Shown here one piece after another: positions 23,243 to 28,778 of a stretch of 31,895 nt of DNA. The notes under the pieces were generated by a model. That model was not told the DNA's origin, searched no databases, and saw only the letters and a program-made list of their open reading frames with translations. The stretch is from a virus. A program made the position numbers and the translations under genes. Numbering within the stretch: the first letter of the stretch is position 1; each line of letters opens with the position of its first letter. The DNA is taken from positions 1 through 31,895 of IMG/VR virus record IMGVR_UViG_3300028920_000722; one strand, 5' to 3'.

Positions 23243-23969
23243 CTATCTTTTTCCTCTCTTGCTTGTTTGGTACTTTATAATGCCACTTGCCATTGTTCTC
23301 CATGAAGCTAACACCTTTACCCTTTATGGTATCTGCTACAATTACTTTAGGCACGCCTGAGTCAATAGCGCATCTTCTGTATGCTTTGGCTATTCTTGCC
23401 TTATCATGGCCATCTATTCTATAGGCAAACCAACCAAAGGATTGCCATTTATCTTTCATGCTATACATAGGCAATACCTCGTATGAGGATTTGTTATTAT
23501 CTACTATTGCTATTAAATTACCTAATCGTAGATGGCTTGCCAATAAAGCTGCTTCCCATACAGTACCCTCATTACACTCGCCATCACCTAATAATACTAT
23601 TACTTTATTGTCTTTGCCCTGTATCTTTAAGCCCAGAGCTATGCCTAAGCCTATTGCTAAGCCATGGCCTAATGATCCTAAGCTGGCATCCACCCCTGGC
23701 ACAAGTAGCCTATCAGGATGCCCGCCTAAGATAGATCCGGGCTTACTCTTATTATCTAAGTCTTTTTGTGTAATAAAACCCTTATTCTTTAGAATAGCAT
23801 ATAAAGCAGCGCATCCATGGGCCTTAGATAGTATGAAATAATCCTTATCTTTACCCTTTAGCCTTATATTATCGTATATATATTCCATTATCTCTGCAAT
23901 AGAAAAGGCCGAAGGGATATGCCCCTCTCCGGCCTTACATACTATATCTAAAATGTCTTTTCTAATCAT
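23205..23969 (-). CDS. transketolase-like N-half, pair 2 (ThDP diphosphate domain)
   Basis: 254 residues from ATG 23969, two bases after the upstream stop; no clear SD, so it is probably translated by coupling. FILSKAHGCAALYAIL, SLGSLGHGLAIGLGIALG and VLLGDGECNEGTVWEA (GDG at 128-130) ending VDNN (Asn159) form the ThDP site. GKGVSFMENNGKWHY near the end is the transketolase loop. The size is normal for a split transketolase N-half. It is only moderately similar to pair 1, so the two pairs probably have different substrates. Confidence 0.9.
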   Translation of the reverse strand: MIRKDILDIVCKAGEGHIPSAFSIAEIMEYIYDNIRLKGKDKDYFILSKAHGCAALYAILKNKGFITQKDLDNKSKPGSILGGHPDRLLVPGVDASLGSLGHGLAIGLGIALGLKIQGKDNKVIVLLGDGECNEGTVWEAALLASHLRLGNLIAIVDNNKSSYEVLPMYSMKDKWQSFGWFAYRIDGHDKARIAKAYRRCAIDSGVPKVIVADTIKGKGVSFMENNGKWHYKVPNKQERKKIDAILSTIRKRKV

Positions 23970-23970
23970 A

Positions 23971-25137
23971 TCACACAAAGTTTAAATGTTCAGGCGGTTT
24001 CGCCATCAATTCCTCATACTTCTCCTTTGAGCCGCATAGCTTGTGTAGTGTTTCTTCTGTGTTGCCATTATATTCTTTTAAAAACTTATCCATGAATTGG
24101 TTAGTCATACAATGGCGGCATTGTCCTTCACATAAGTCTTTAAGCGGTATCTTAGAGATCTTCTCTATTACATCCCAATACCTGCGGCTATGTAGTATAT
24201 CCCAGAGCCTCTGCTTTGTTACATCTCCATAACAATACTCATCCTTGTTAAATAAGTACCCGCAAGGATAGCATTTGCCATTACCTGACATCTGAAATAA
24301 GAATGGCAGATCCACGCAATAGTCAAAATCCCACTTCTTTTCTCCTGTTATCTTCTTGGTATCTTCTATGGCCTTCCACTTAATTACTATCTTGGTCTTA
24401 TCTGTAGTCATAGCCTCTGCCTCTTTGAGTATATTTACCACTTCATCATACCTGTTCATATCAAAGTGCATAGGCATGCCTGATCCTGCATCTGAAAACT
24501 GCTTGATCTGTACATAATCTACCCCTAAATCTATGCCTAATTGGGCCATAGGTATTACCTGATCAAAGCATTGAGGCACTAATACCATCTGCATTCCTAT
24601 TGTACAGTTATCATTGTTTTTGGCAGCGTGTCCTATAATGCCCTTTAATCGCTGGAAATCGGCCTCTGTTGTGCCTTTGTGTATCTGAGGGTACTTATTA
24701 CCTACCGCAGATATATTAAAGCGTACCCATGTACAGTTTTTAGTAAGTATATCTGTCTTTTGCTTATCTAAAAGCAGGCCATTTGTAGCCACAGCACTCT
24801 CTACACCATGGTTAGTTAAGGCCTCTACAAAAGGATACAGGCCCTCATTTAAGGTAGGTTCTCCATCTCCTATTATTGCTACACCTTTTACACCGGCCCT
24901 ACCGGCATCCTGGGCTACCATCAATAGCCTATCTGTAGGTATATAATCCATAGATGGCTTCTGATATGTACCATAGCAGAATATACAGCGCATATTACAG
25001 CCTTTATGAATACCCATATCTATTGTGATAGGCATCTGATATTGGCCCTGTGTAAATTGTTCTAAGCGATCCTTGTACCATGCCAGCTTGCATGCATCAA
25101 ATAGGTACTTCTGCGGTGGTTGCTTTAAGTAGTCCAT
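23971..25137 (-). CDS. radical SAM/SPASM protein, first gene of the island
   Basis: 388 residues. The core motif is CNMRCIFC (Cys47, 51, 54), with AIIGDGEPTLNEG as SAM contact. The C-terminal SPASM-like domain runs from YCVDLPFLFQMSGNGKCYPC through YCYGDV to LCEGQCRHC, giving enough cysteines for auxiliary clusters. It is the promoter-proximal gene of the 16-kb operon, behind an AT-rich palindrome region and a good SD (AAGGAG). SPASM enzymes modify peptides or sugars; the surrounding transketolases and glycosyltransferases favour a sugar here. Confidence 0.9.
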   Translation of the reverse strand: MDYLKQPPQKYLFDACKLAWYKDRLEQFTQGQYQMPITIDMGIHKGCNMRCIFCYGTYQKPSMDYIPTDRLLMVAQDAGRAGVKGVAIIGDGEPTLNEGLYPFVEALTNHGVESAVATNGLLLDKQKTDILTKNCTWVRFNISAVGNKYPQIHKGTTEADFQRLKGIIGHAAKNNDNCTIGMQMVLVPQCFDQVIPMAQLGIDLGVDYVQIKQFSDAGSGMPMHFDMNRYDEVVNILKEAEAMTTDKTKIVIKWKAIEDTKKITGEKKWDFDYCVDLPFLFQMSGNGKCYPCGYLFNKDEYCYGDVTKQRLWDILHSRRYWDVIEKISKIPLKDLCEGQCRHCMTNQFMDKFLKEYNGNTEETLHKLCGSKEKYEELMAKPPEHLNFV

Positions 25138-25250
25138 TATCTCTCCTTATATAGTATATAGTATTTATTATCTTTAAAGATATATTTTTAAAGATATATC
25201 TTTTAAGGGGAATATCTTTATATAATAATATAATAATATAATATAATATA
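25138..25250. other. AT-rich palindromic region: candidate origin and/or operator
   Basis: This gap separates the lambda-O-like gene from the island. It contains TATCTTTAAAGATA (25169-25182) and AAAGATATATCTTT (25190-25203), both perfect 14-bp palindromes built from the 7-mer AAAGATA, plus another TATCTTT at 25213-25219. From about 25219 to 25258 the sequence is almost pure A/T with TAATAA-type repeats, suitable for strand opening. An origin bound by the adjacent O-like protein and an operator for the island promoter are both consistent; I cannot tell them apart. Confidence 0.5.
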
Positions 25251-25559
25251 TTATATAGTCCATTGATCATAGTTTTTTTCTATACCTAATACGCATTGTT
25301 TTCCATCTTTTGTGTAAAGTATAAGGCCAAGAAACTCCATTTGTGTCAATATGGTTTTTAATTCTTCTTCAGTAAGATTAAGAGCGCCTGCCATTGTGCT
25401 GTAATTAGTTATAGTTATCTTTTTATGAAAACCATAAGTATATCTTATAATATAAAGCATTATTCTTAAATAGTTAATATCTGATATTTTAATAATTAAA
25501 TGTTCTAATAACTCATGCGCTATTCTGGTATATCCATGCTCTATCTGCGGGCTTGCCAT
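25251..25559 (-). CDS. phage replication protein O-like winged helix
   Basis: 102 residues. SPQIEHGYTRIAHELLEHLI, then IMLYIIRYTYGFHKK and a C-terminal L-x-x-LGLI element match the N-terminal DNA-binding domain of lambda O-type proteins (S-P-Q-I-E-N-G-Y-T-R-I-A-N-E-L-L; I-I-R-x-T-Y-G-x-x-K). In lambda this domain binds origin iterons, and a C-terminal part recruits the helicase loader; that part is missing here. SD AAAGGAG precedes ATG 25559. It borders the AT-rich palindrome region, so it probably binds there. It could alternatively act as a transcription regulator. Confidence 0.85.
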   Translation of the reverse strand: MASPQIEHGYTRIAHELLEHLIIKISDINYLRIMLYIIRYTYGFHKKITITNYSTMAGALNLTEEELKTILTQMEFLGLILYTKDGKQCVLGIEKNYDQWTI

Positions 25560-25568
25560 AAATCTCCT

Positions 25569-25778
25569 TTAAGTATTTGGTAAGCTGATAAATAATTTAC
25601 ACTCATTATCTAATTGATCTGAATAGCTTTTTATTATTTGTTTTAAAATATAGCGCTTTTTAGATTTTTTAGAAAAATAAGCCCGGCTGTCTAAGACATT
25701 TGAACTCTGGGGAGTACCGGGCATAAAATTAGCGCAGCTTCTTTTGCTACGCTCTATCTTTGGTTTTGTCTTAAACAT
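25569..25778 (-). CDS. 69-residue basic protein downstream of P2
   Basis: ATG 25778 with SD GGGGAG. The N-terminal half is very basic (MFKTKPKIERSKRSC), the middle SKKSKKRYILKQIIKSY, with a short neutral end. It ends 9 nt before the O-like start, its stop lying in that gene's SD, which supports translation. Its mRNA contains two hairpins and a three-way junction, so the segment may also work as RNA. A small basic protein at this place recalls lambda-type antiterminators, but no true N-like motif is evident. Confidence 0.5.
   Translation of the reverse strand: MFKTKPKIERSKRSCANFMPGTPQSSNVLDSRAYFSKKSKKRYILKQIIKSYSDQLDNECKLFISLPNT
25681..25722 (-). promoter_or_regulatory. three-way-junction RNA element with U-rich tail
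   Basis: A closing stem GCCCGG/CCGGGC (25717-25722 with 25681-25686) encloses two 4-bp hairpins: ACTC/GAGT (25704-25715) and TGTC/GACA (25688-25698). On the minus strand TTATTTTTCT follows immediately. The element's ACTCCCC on the minus strand is complementary to the SD GGGGAGT of the same gene (25783-25789), so an alternative long-range pairing could hide the SD. It could be a terminator/attenuator or an autoregulatory switch. Confidence 0.4.
25731..25753 (-). promoter_or_regulatory. 8-bp hairpin with purine-rich loop in P2 transcript
   Basis: On the minus strand AGCGTAGC-AAAAGAA-GCTGCGCT pairs in all eight positions (one G-T). It lies between the start codon of the basic protein and the three-way junction. 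A stem capped by a purine loop loosely recalls boxB of nut sites; no boxA is seen. Interpretation is tentative. Confidence 0.4.
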
Positions 25779-25808
25779 TTAAACTCCCCATTTTTTAAGG
25801 TTACTTTT

Positions 25809-25837
25809 AACTTACTACTTTTTCAGGATCTTGTCAA
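25809..25837 (-). promoter_or_regulatory. sigma-70 promoter P2
   Basis: Perfect -35 TTGACA (25837-25832), 17-bp spacer, weaker -10 TAAGTT (25814-25809). The upstream block GAAAAAATATC is the same as at P1. The -35 overlaps the stop of the preceding gene. It would start transcripts near 25802, running into the basic protein, the O-like gene and the island. Confidence 0.6.
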
Positions 25838-26100
25838 GATATTTTTTCACCAACTACAAGTTTTTTTGGAAGCCACTCATAATAGTAAAGATAGTAAAAT
25901 CCTCTACCATACTTATCAGTAAACTTCCGACGAGCTACCGGCTCTTTGCCGGCTATTGGCATAAGTTTATTGCCAAATGCCACAGGCCCGCCGCTCTCAG
26001 CAGTTTTCTGTGGCACAGCAATATATTGCTTATCACCAAACTTTTTACCTAACTTGTAGCCGGGTATTAAAGTCTTAGCGCGATAAGTTTTAGAAGCCAT
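25834..26100 (-). CDS. unknown 88-residue protein
   Basis: Starts MASKTYRAKTLIPGYKLGKKFG and carries VARRKFTDKYGRGFYYLYYYEWLP near the C-terminus. The protein is basic and aromatic, probably a small beta-rich nucleic-acid or partner-binding fold. SD GGAG is 6 nt upstream of ATG 26100. Its last codons double as the -35 region of promoter P2. I do not recognise a family. It sits in the early, replication-type gene block. Confidence 0.6.
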   Translation of the reverse strand: MASKTYRAKTLIPGYKLGKKFGDKQYIAVPQKTAESGGPVAFGNKLMPIAGKEPVARRKFTDKYGRGFYYLYYYEWLPKKLVVGEKIS

Positions 26101-26103
26101 GGT

Positions 26104-26589
26104 TTACTCCTCTGGTGGGATTGGTACATCCGGTGTTTCATAAACATAATCTACAAGCTGTGATGCTATAAGCTGTACCATGCCTACTACCTCTACATCC
26201 GGTGATCCTTGTTTTTTCATATCATCACTTAGCATACTTGCTGCTATTGCAAGACATGCCCTGCGGTGAGAGCGCATCTCTTTTTGATCCCACATCTCTT
26301 TTTCTTCATCAGCTAATTCCTTCTCAGGATCTACCTTTGGCATCTCTTTCATCTTCCATATAGCCATTGAGTACTGCTTGCAGCCTTTATAAGGCTTGCC
26401 TTCTTCAAGCTCTGCCTCATAGTCTGAGCCTACCTTTATATCAGCCGGTGTTCCATCTTTACCTAAGAAGCATGTTACATTTAAAGTTTCCTTTAGATCT
26501 AATGTTAGCAATTCTACCTTGCATATCCTTGTACCATTGCTTCCTACTTCCTTCTCTGGCCCTACACTTAATACTTTGATCGGTTTCAT
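26104..26589 (-). CDS. unknown 161-residue early protein, possible OB-fold
   Basis: The N-terminal ~75 residues alternate short strands (IKVLSVGPEKEV, RICKVELLTLD, TLNVTCFLGKDG) and resemble an OB-fold single-stranded-DNA-binding style, which would fit the replication context, but no signature allows a firm call. The rest is helical and acidic (DPEKELADEEKEMWDQKE), ending with an acidic proline tail (DVPIPPEE) as in many SSB-like proteins. SD AGGAG precedes ATG 26589. It lies upstream of the O-like gene in the P3 transcript. Confidence 0.55.
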   Translation of the reverse strand: MKPIKVLSVGPEKEVGSNGTRICKVELLTLDLKETLNVTCFLGKDGTPADIKVGSDYEAELEEGKPYKGCKQYSMAIWKMKEMPKVDPEKELADEEKEMWDQKEMRSHRRACLAIAASMLSDDMKKQGSPDVEVVGMVQLIASQLVDYVYETPDVPIPPEE

Positions 26590-26590
26590 G

Positions 26591-26692
26591 TTATTCTCCT
26601 TTCACCTGGTCAACAGCTTCTTCTTCCTGTCTTTCTTCCTCTGACTCCATTTTCTCTAACATACATTGTTCCTCATAAGCATTACCGCTCAT
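26591..26692 (-). CDS. 33-residue acidic peptide
   Basis: ATG 26692 after a strong SD (AGGAGAGGAAG) opens 33 codons ending in TAA one base before the next ATG. It is very rich in Glu (EKMESEEERQEEE) and likely helical, possibly a DNA-mimic or protein-binding peptide. It overlaps its upstream neighbour by 11 nt. No family is recognised. Confidence 0.5.
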   Translation of the reverse strand: MSGNAYEEQCMLEKMESEEERQEEEAVDQVKGE

Positions 26693-26837
26693 CTTCCTCT
26701 CCTTCCTTTATTTTTACCTCTATGTTATTTATTGCATCCTCATATACTGCATCCAGCGCTGTCTTTTCGCTTTCAGTATCTATGGTTACATCTGCCACCC
26801 AGCATCCATCATATAATACTTCTACAGTATGTTTCAT
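26682..26837 (-). CDS. 51-residue small protein
   Basis: ATG 26837 overlaps the RlpA-like stop (ATGA) and opens 51 codons ending in TAA. The N-terminus (KHTVEVLYDGCWVADV) looks like a beta hairpin, followed by an acidic helix (EKTALDAVYEDAINNI) and a charged tail. The tight coupling on both sides supports translation. Function unknown. Confidence 0.6.
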   Translation of the reverse strand: MKHTVEVLYDGCWVADVTIDTESEKTALDAVYEDAINNIEVKIKEGEEDER

Positions 26838-27235
26838 CTTATTACCTCTATTTTTACCGGGACAACACCCTGTTTAATACCATCAAGTCTATACATTGCT
26901 TCGTAACTAAGGTCAATTTTCCTACCTTGATTATATAGCTTCTTATTAGGGCCTCTATCTGTGATTTCCACAATAACTGTTTTATTATTGTTAAGATTAG
27001 TAACACGCAGATAAGTTCCAAAGCTATAATCCCAAGAAGCAGCGGTGAGTTCTCCATCTTTTAGCTCCTTTCCATTGGCCATAATGCCGGAAGTACCTTC
27101 CCTTAAACATGACTCTCTGTTATACCAACTTGCTGTTATCTCTGCTGCATGGGCCAGGCTGCATATAACAATTACTGCTGTTATTGCTAAGATCCATATA
27201 AGCCAATTTTTTTGATACTCAATAAATGGTTTCAT
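26834..27235 (-). CDS. RlpA-like double-psi beta-barrel protein
   Basis: 133 residues from ATG 27235 (ATGA overlap; a GTG 21 nt upstream is less likely). Residues 11-31 form a signal or anchor helix ending SLAHA. The barrel has ITASWYNRESC, GTSGIMANG, FGTYLRVTNL and VIVEITDRGPN with the conserved Asp93, then KIDLS. RlpA enzymes cleave peptidoglycan strands lacking peptides. The His of the usual T-A-A-H region is Ser67 here, so full lytic transglycosylase activity is doubtful. It may be an exported lysis or cell-wall remodelling factor. It follows the zinc-ribbon gene from P3. Confidence 0.82.
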   Translation of the reverse strand: MKPFIEYQKNWLIWILAITAVIVICSLAHAAEITASWYNRESCLREGTSGIMANGKELKDGELTAASWDYSFGTYLRVTNLNNNKTVIVEITDRGPNKKLYNQGRKIDLSYEAMYRLDGIKQGVVPVKIEVIR

Positions 27236-27354
27236 GCCTGTACCTTCCTTTTCCACTCATAGCCGCATACCCGGCAATAAAGAGTTTTGGTTTTCCTTCT
27301 AAATAATATCTGCCTACTTCCGCACTTCTTGCATTCTGGTTTCTCTCTTTTCAT
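27232..27354 (-). CDS. 40-residue zinc-ribbon protein
   Basis: ATG 27354 with a strong SD (GGGGGTGATACC) opens 40 codons ending TGA, which overlaps the RlpA-like start. Two CxxC knuckles (CKKC at 8-11 and CRVC at 27-30) separated by a basic beta hairpin (RQILFRRKTKTLY) form a zinc ribbon. Such mini-ribbons bind DNA, RNA or RNA polymerase. As the first gene after promoter P3 it is a candidate early regulator. Confidence 0.72.
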   Translation of the reverse strand: MKREKPECKKCGSRQILFRRKTKTLYCRVCGYEWKRKVQA

Positions 27355-27378
27355 GGTATCACCCCCTTTCCATAAAAG

Positions 27379-27407
27379 AGTTTACCACACCACACACACA
27401 TTGTCAA
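27379..27407 (-). promoter_or_regulatory. sigma-70 promoter P3
   Basis: Perfect -35 TTGACA (27407-27402), 17-bp spacer, -10 TAAACT (27384-27379), preceded by a long A-rich stretch (AAAAAAAATAC). The spacer is a TG-repeat (ATGTGTGTGTGGTGTGG). It drives the zinc-ribbon gene, 25 nt downstream of the -10, and probably the early block. The -35 context matches P1 and P2. Confidence 0.68.
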
Positions 27408-27450
27408 GTATTTTTTTTATTTTTTTTCAGATTGATTTTACCGACGAGGA

Positions 27451-27762
27451 TTAAGGGAATTGTTTGATTACATCATCTAAAGAGTAGGCTAAAATGTAGG
27501 GAATATTAGCTTTTTCGCAAAGGCATTGGAAGGCTATCTGGTCTTTGGATTGTTTGTTGCGGCCATACTTTACTTCAATAAAAGCAAGCGCAGGAGTAAA
27601 AACTAAAAGATCCGCAACACCCTTAAAGTGATATGGATCTAAAATAAAAGCATTACCCCTGCGCGCTCCTTGTGTCTTTATCTTGCCTACTGTAAAACCT
27701 TTAAGGCGCAGGTATTTAATTATCTGAAGCTGTAAATGTTTTTCCGGTTGCCTTCTTACCAT
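27451..27762 (-). CDS. VRR-NUC domain nuclease
   Basis: 103 residues from ATG 27762 (the upstream in-frame TTG is less likely). It is a single VRR-NUC domain: EKHLQLQIIKYLRLKGF at the start, FKGVADLLVF with the active-site Asp, FIEVKYGRNKQSKDQ with the E-x-K pair and following Gln, and a last helix ending LDDVI. In phages these cut branched or single-stranded DNA during replication or recombination. It is the last gene before P3 and overlaps the upstream ORF by 7 nt (ATGGTAA). Confidence 0.9.
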   Translation of the reverse strand: MVRRQPEKHLQLQIIKYLRLKGFTVGKIKTQGARRGNAFILDPYHFKGVADLLVFTPALAFIEVKYGRNKQSKDQIAFQCLCEKANIPYILAYSLDDVIKQFP

Positions 27763-27908
27763 TTCCAAGATAGTTTAAACCCCTTGTACTTAGTGCCATC
27801 AGGAGTAGTACACTCCCCTACCTCAAGATGGCGTACTATAAACAGCAATAGTTTCTGATGCCTAAAAAGCCAAATGCCTACCCGCCACTTCCAGGGTAAG
27901 CATTTTAT
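27756..27908 (-). CDS. ORF with no normal start codon (ATA?), coupled to VRR-NUC
   Basis: The frame reads IKCLPWKWRVGIWLFRHQKL, continues, and ends FKLSWKW, TAA, overlapping the VRR-NUC ATG. It is rich in Trp and basic residues and looks protein-like. It begins at ATA overlapping the holin-like stop (ATAA), where an ATGA would be expected; no ATG, GTG or in-frame start lies upstream before a stop. Either a rare start is used, or the gene is a recent start-codon pseudogene. Confidence 0.35.
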   Translation of the reverse strand: MKCLPWKWRVGIWLFRHQKLLLFIVRHLEVGECTTPDGTKYKGFKLSWKW

Positions 27909-28126
27909 GAGTTTGGGGCTGTTGGTGCTTTCCCGGCTAACTTATCTGCTACTGTATATAATACTTTCTTTATAGCAGAGAATGCCTTGTCAATCATCTC
28001 CACTATCGCATCATCACTCTTAGTAGGAGTTAATGATACAATGCCTGCTGCTACTTTAAGTATAGCCTCTACTATGCCTATAAGCAGAGCCATATTCTTA
28101 AAGATATAGCTTATTATCTTACTCAT
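27905..28126 (-). CDS. holin-like small membrane protein
   Basis: 73 residues from ATG 28126; an upstream ATG at 28144 would start inside the SD GGAG. SKIISYIFKNMALLIGIVEAILKVAAGIVSL includes one clear transmembrane helix, then a charged turn and an amphipathic helix (AFSAIKKVLYTVADKLAG). The gene lies in a cluster with an XhlA-like protein, the usual setting of holin and lysis proteins. Holin function is inferred; no signature is unique. Confidence 0.55.
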   Translation of the reverse strand: MSKIISYIFKNMALLIGIVEAILKVAAGIVSLTPTKSDDAIVEMIDKAFSAIKKVLYTVADKLAGKAPTAPNS

Positions 28127-28244
28127 CTTCTTGCTCCTTTCCATTTAGCTCTAATGCCAGAGCATCCATTTCCTCACTTAATACCTGCATAAGATGGGAT
28201 ATGCGCTTTAGGAAGTGAAGGATCTTTCCCTTTTTCTCATCCAT
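28119..28244 (-). CDS. 41-residue coiled-coil peptide
   Basis: ATG 28244 overlaps the upstream stop (TGATG) and opens 41 codons ending in TAA, 8 nt into the holin-like gene. It is an amphipathic helix with heptads (FLKRISHLMQVLSEEMDALALEL) and a charged end. Coupling on both sides supports translation. It may be a partner or chaperone for the adjacent membrane proteins. Confidence 0.6.
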   Translation of the reverse strand: MDEKKGKILHFLKRISHLMQVLSEEMDALALELNGKEQEDE

Positions 28245-28516
28245 CACATACCCCAAAATACTTTTATACTATATCCTATTATAGCAAGTATGATAGCGCT
28301 TATCAATACCCAATGCAGTTTTAGCTGATTTAACATGCCACGCACCTTAGATATAAGGCCTTCGTGGCCATTGCCATATATAAGGTTATGCAGCTCATCC
28401 TTAAATTGTATGATCATATCCATCTTTGTATTAGTCTGTACCTGGGCCTCTTTAATAGTATGTATCTCAGTAAAGAGCCTATCCATTACCTCATCATGTT
28501 TTACGCATTTATCCAT
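28244..28516 (-). CDS. XhlA-like membrane protein
   Basis: 90 residues. The N-terminal 45 residues are a coiled coil (DRLFTEIHTIKEAQVQTNTK), followed by a short LIYGNGHEGLISK link and a single C-terminal transmembrane helix (WVLISAIILAIIGYSIKVFW). This architecture fits the hemolysin XhlA family of phage lysis and holin-associated proteins. SD GGGGG precedes ATG 28516. It likely sits in the inner membrane with the coil in the cytoplasm. Confidence 0.65.
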   Translation of the reverse strand: MDKCVKHDEVMDRLFTEIHTIKEAQVQTNTKMDMIIQFKDELHNLIYGNGHEGLISKVRGMLNQLKLHWVLISAIILAIIGYSIKVFWGM

Positions 28517-28524
28517 AGTACCCC

Positions 28525-28767
28525 CTACTTATTTTTATCTAAATTAACTTTGTACTTATCTTTAACTTCCTGAGTCCATACAGCATTAGCAACAGTTTTT
28601 ATCTTATTTGTTTGTTTTGAAATATCATCACCCGGAACTAACACCCATCTATGATAGGTTTTGGATAATTCATTCCCATCCTCTAAGATCTTTATTGCCT
28701 GACGAACTTGTATTTGTCCATCCTCTAATATTTCTATTTTATCTATTACTACTTTTTTTTCTAACAT
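28525..28767 (-). CDS. small conserved tail-region protein
   Basis: 80 residues. MLEKKVVIDKIEILEDGQIQ, then VRQAIKILEDGNEL and TYHRWVLVPGDDIS form a beta-rich protein I associate with small proteins encoded right after phage tail fibers (pattern EILEDGQIQVR, HRxxLxPGDD). The function is unknown; a fiber-associated or chaperone role is suggested by position. SD AAAGGAG precedes ATG 28767, 11 nt after the fiber stop. Confidence 0.6.
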   Translation of the reverse strand: MLEKKVVIDKIEILEDGQIQVRQAIKILEDGNELSKTYHRWVLVPGDDISKQTNKIKTVANAVWTQEVKDKYKVNLDKNK

Positions 28768-28778
28768 AGTTTTCTCCT

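Noticed and set aside
25681-25722. tRNA-like look (GTTCAAAT and a GC-rich closing stem)
   Set aside because: Only 42 nt, with 6-bp and 4-bp stems, no anticodon arm of normal size and no CCA. Reported as a regulatory three-way junction instead.
26854-27057. Alternative frame (67 codons) inside the RlpA-like gene
   Set aside because: It lies wholly inside the barrel-coding frame; the main frame has conserved motifs and coupled ends. An embedded Rz1-type gene was considered, but no lipobox was seen.
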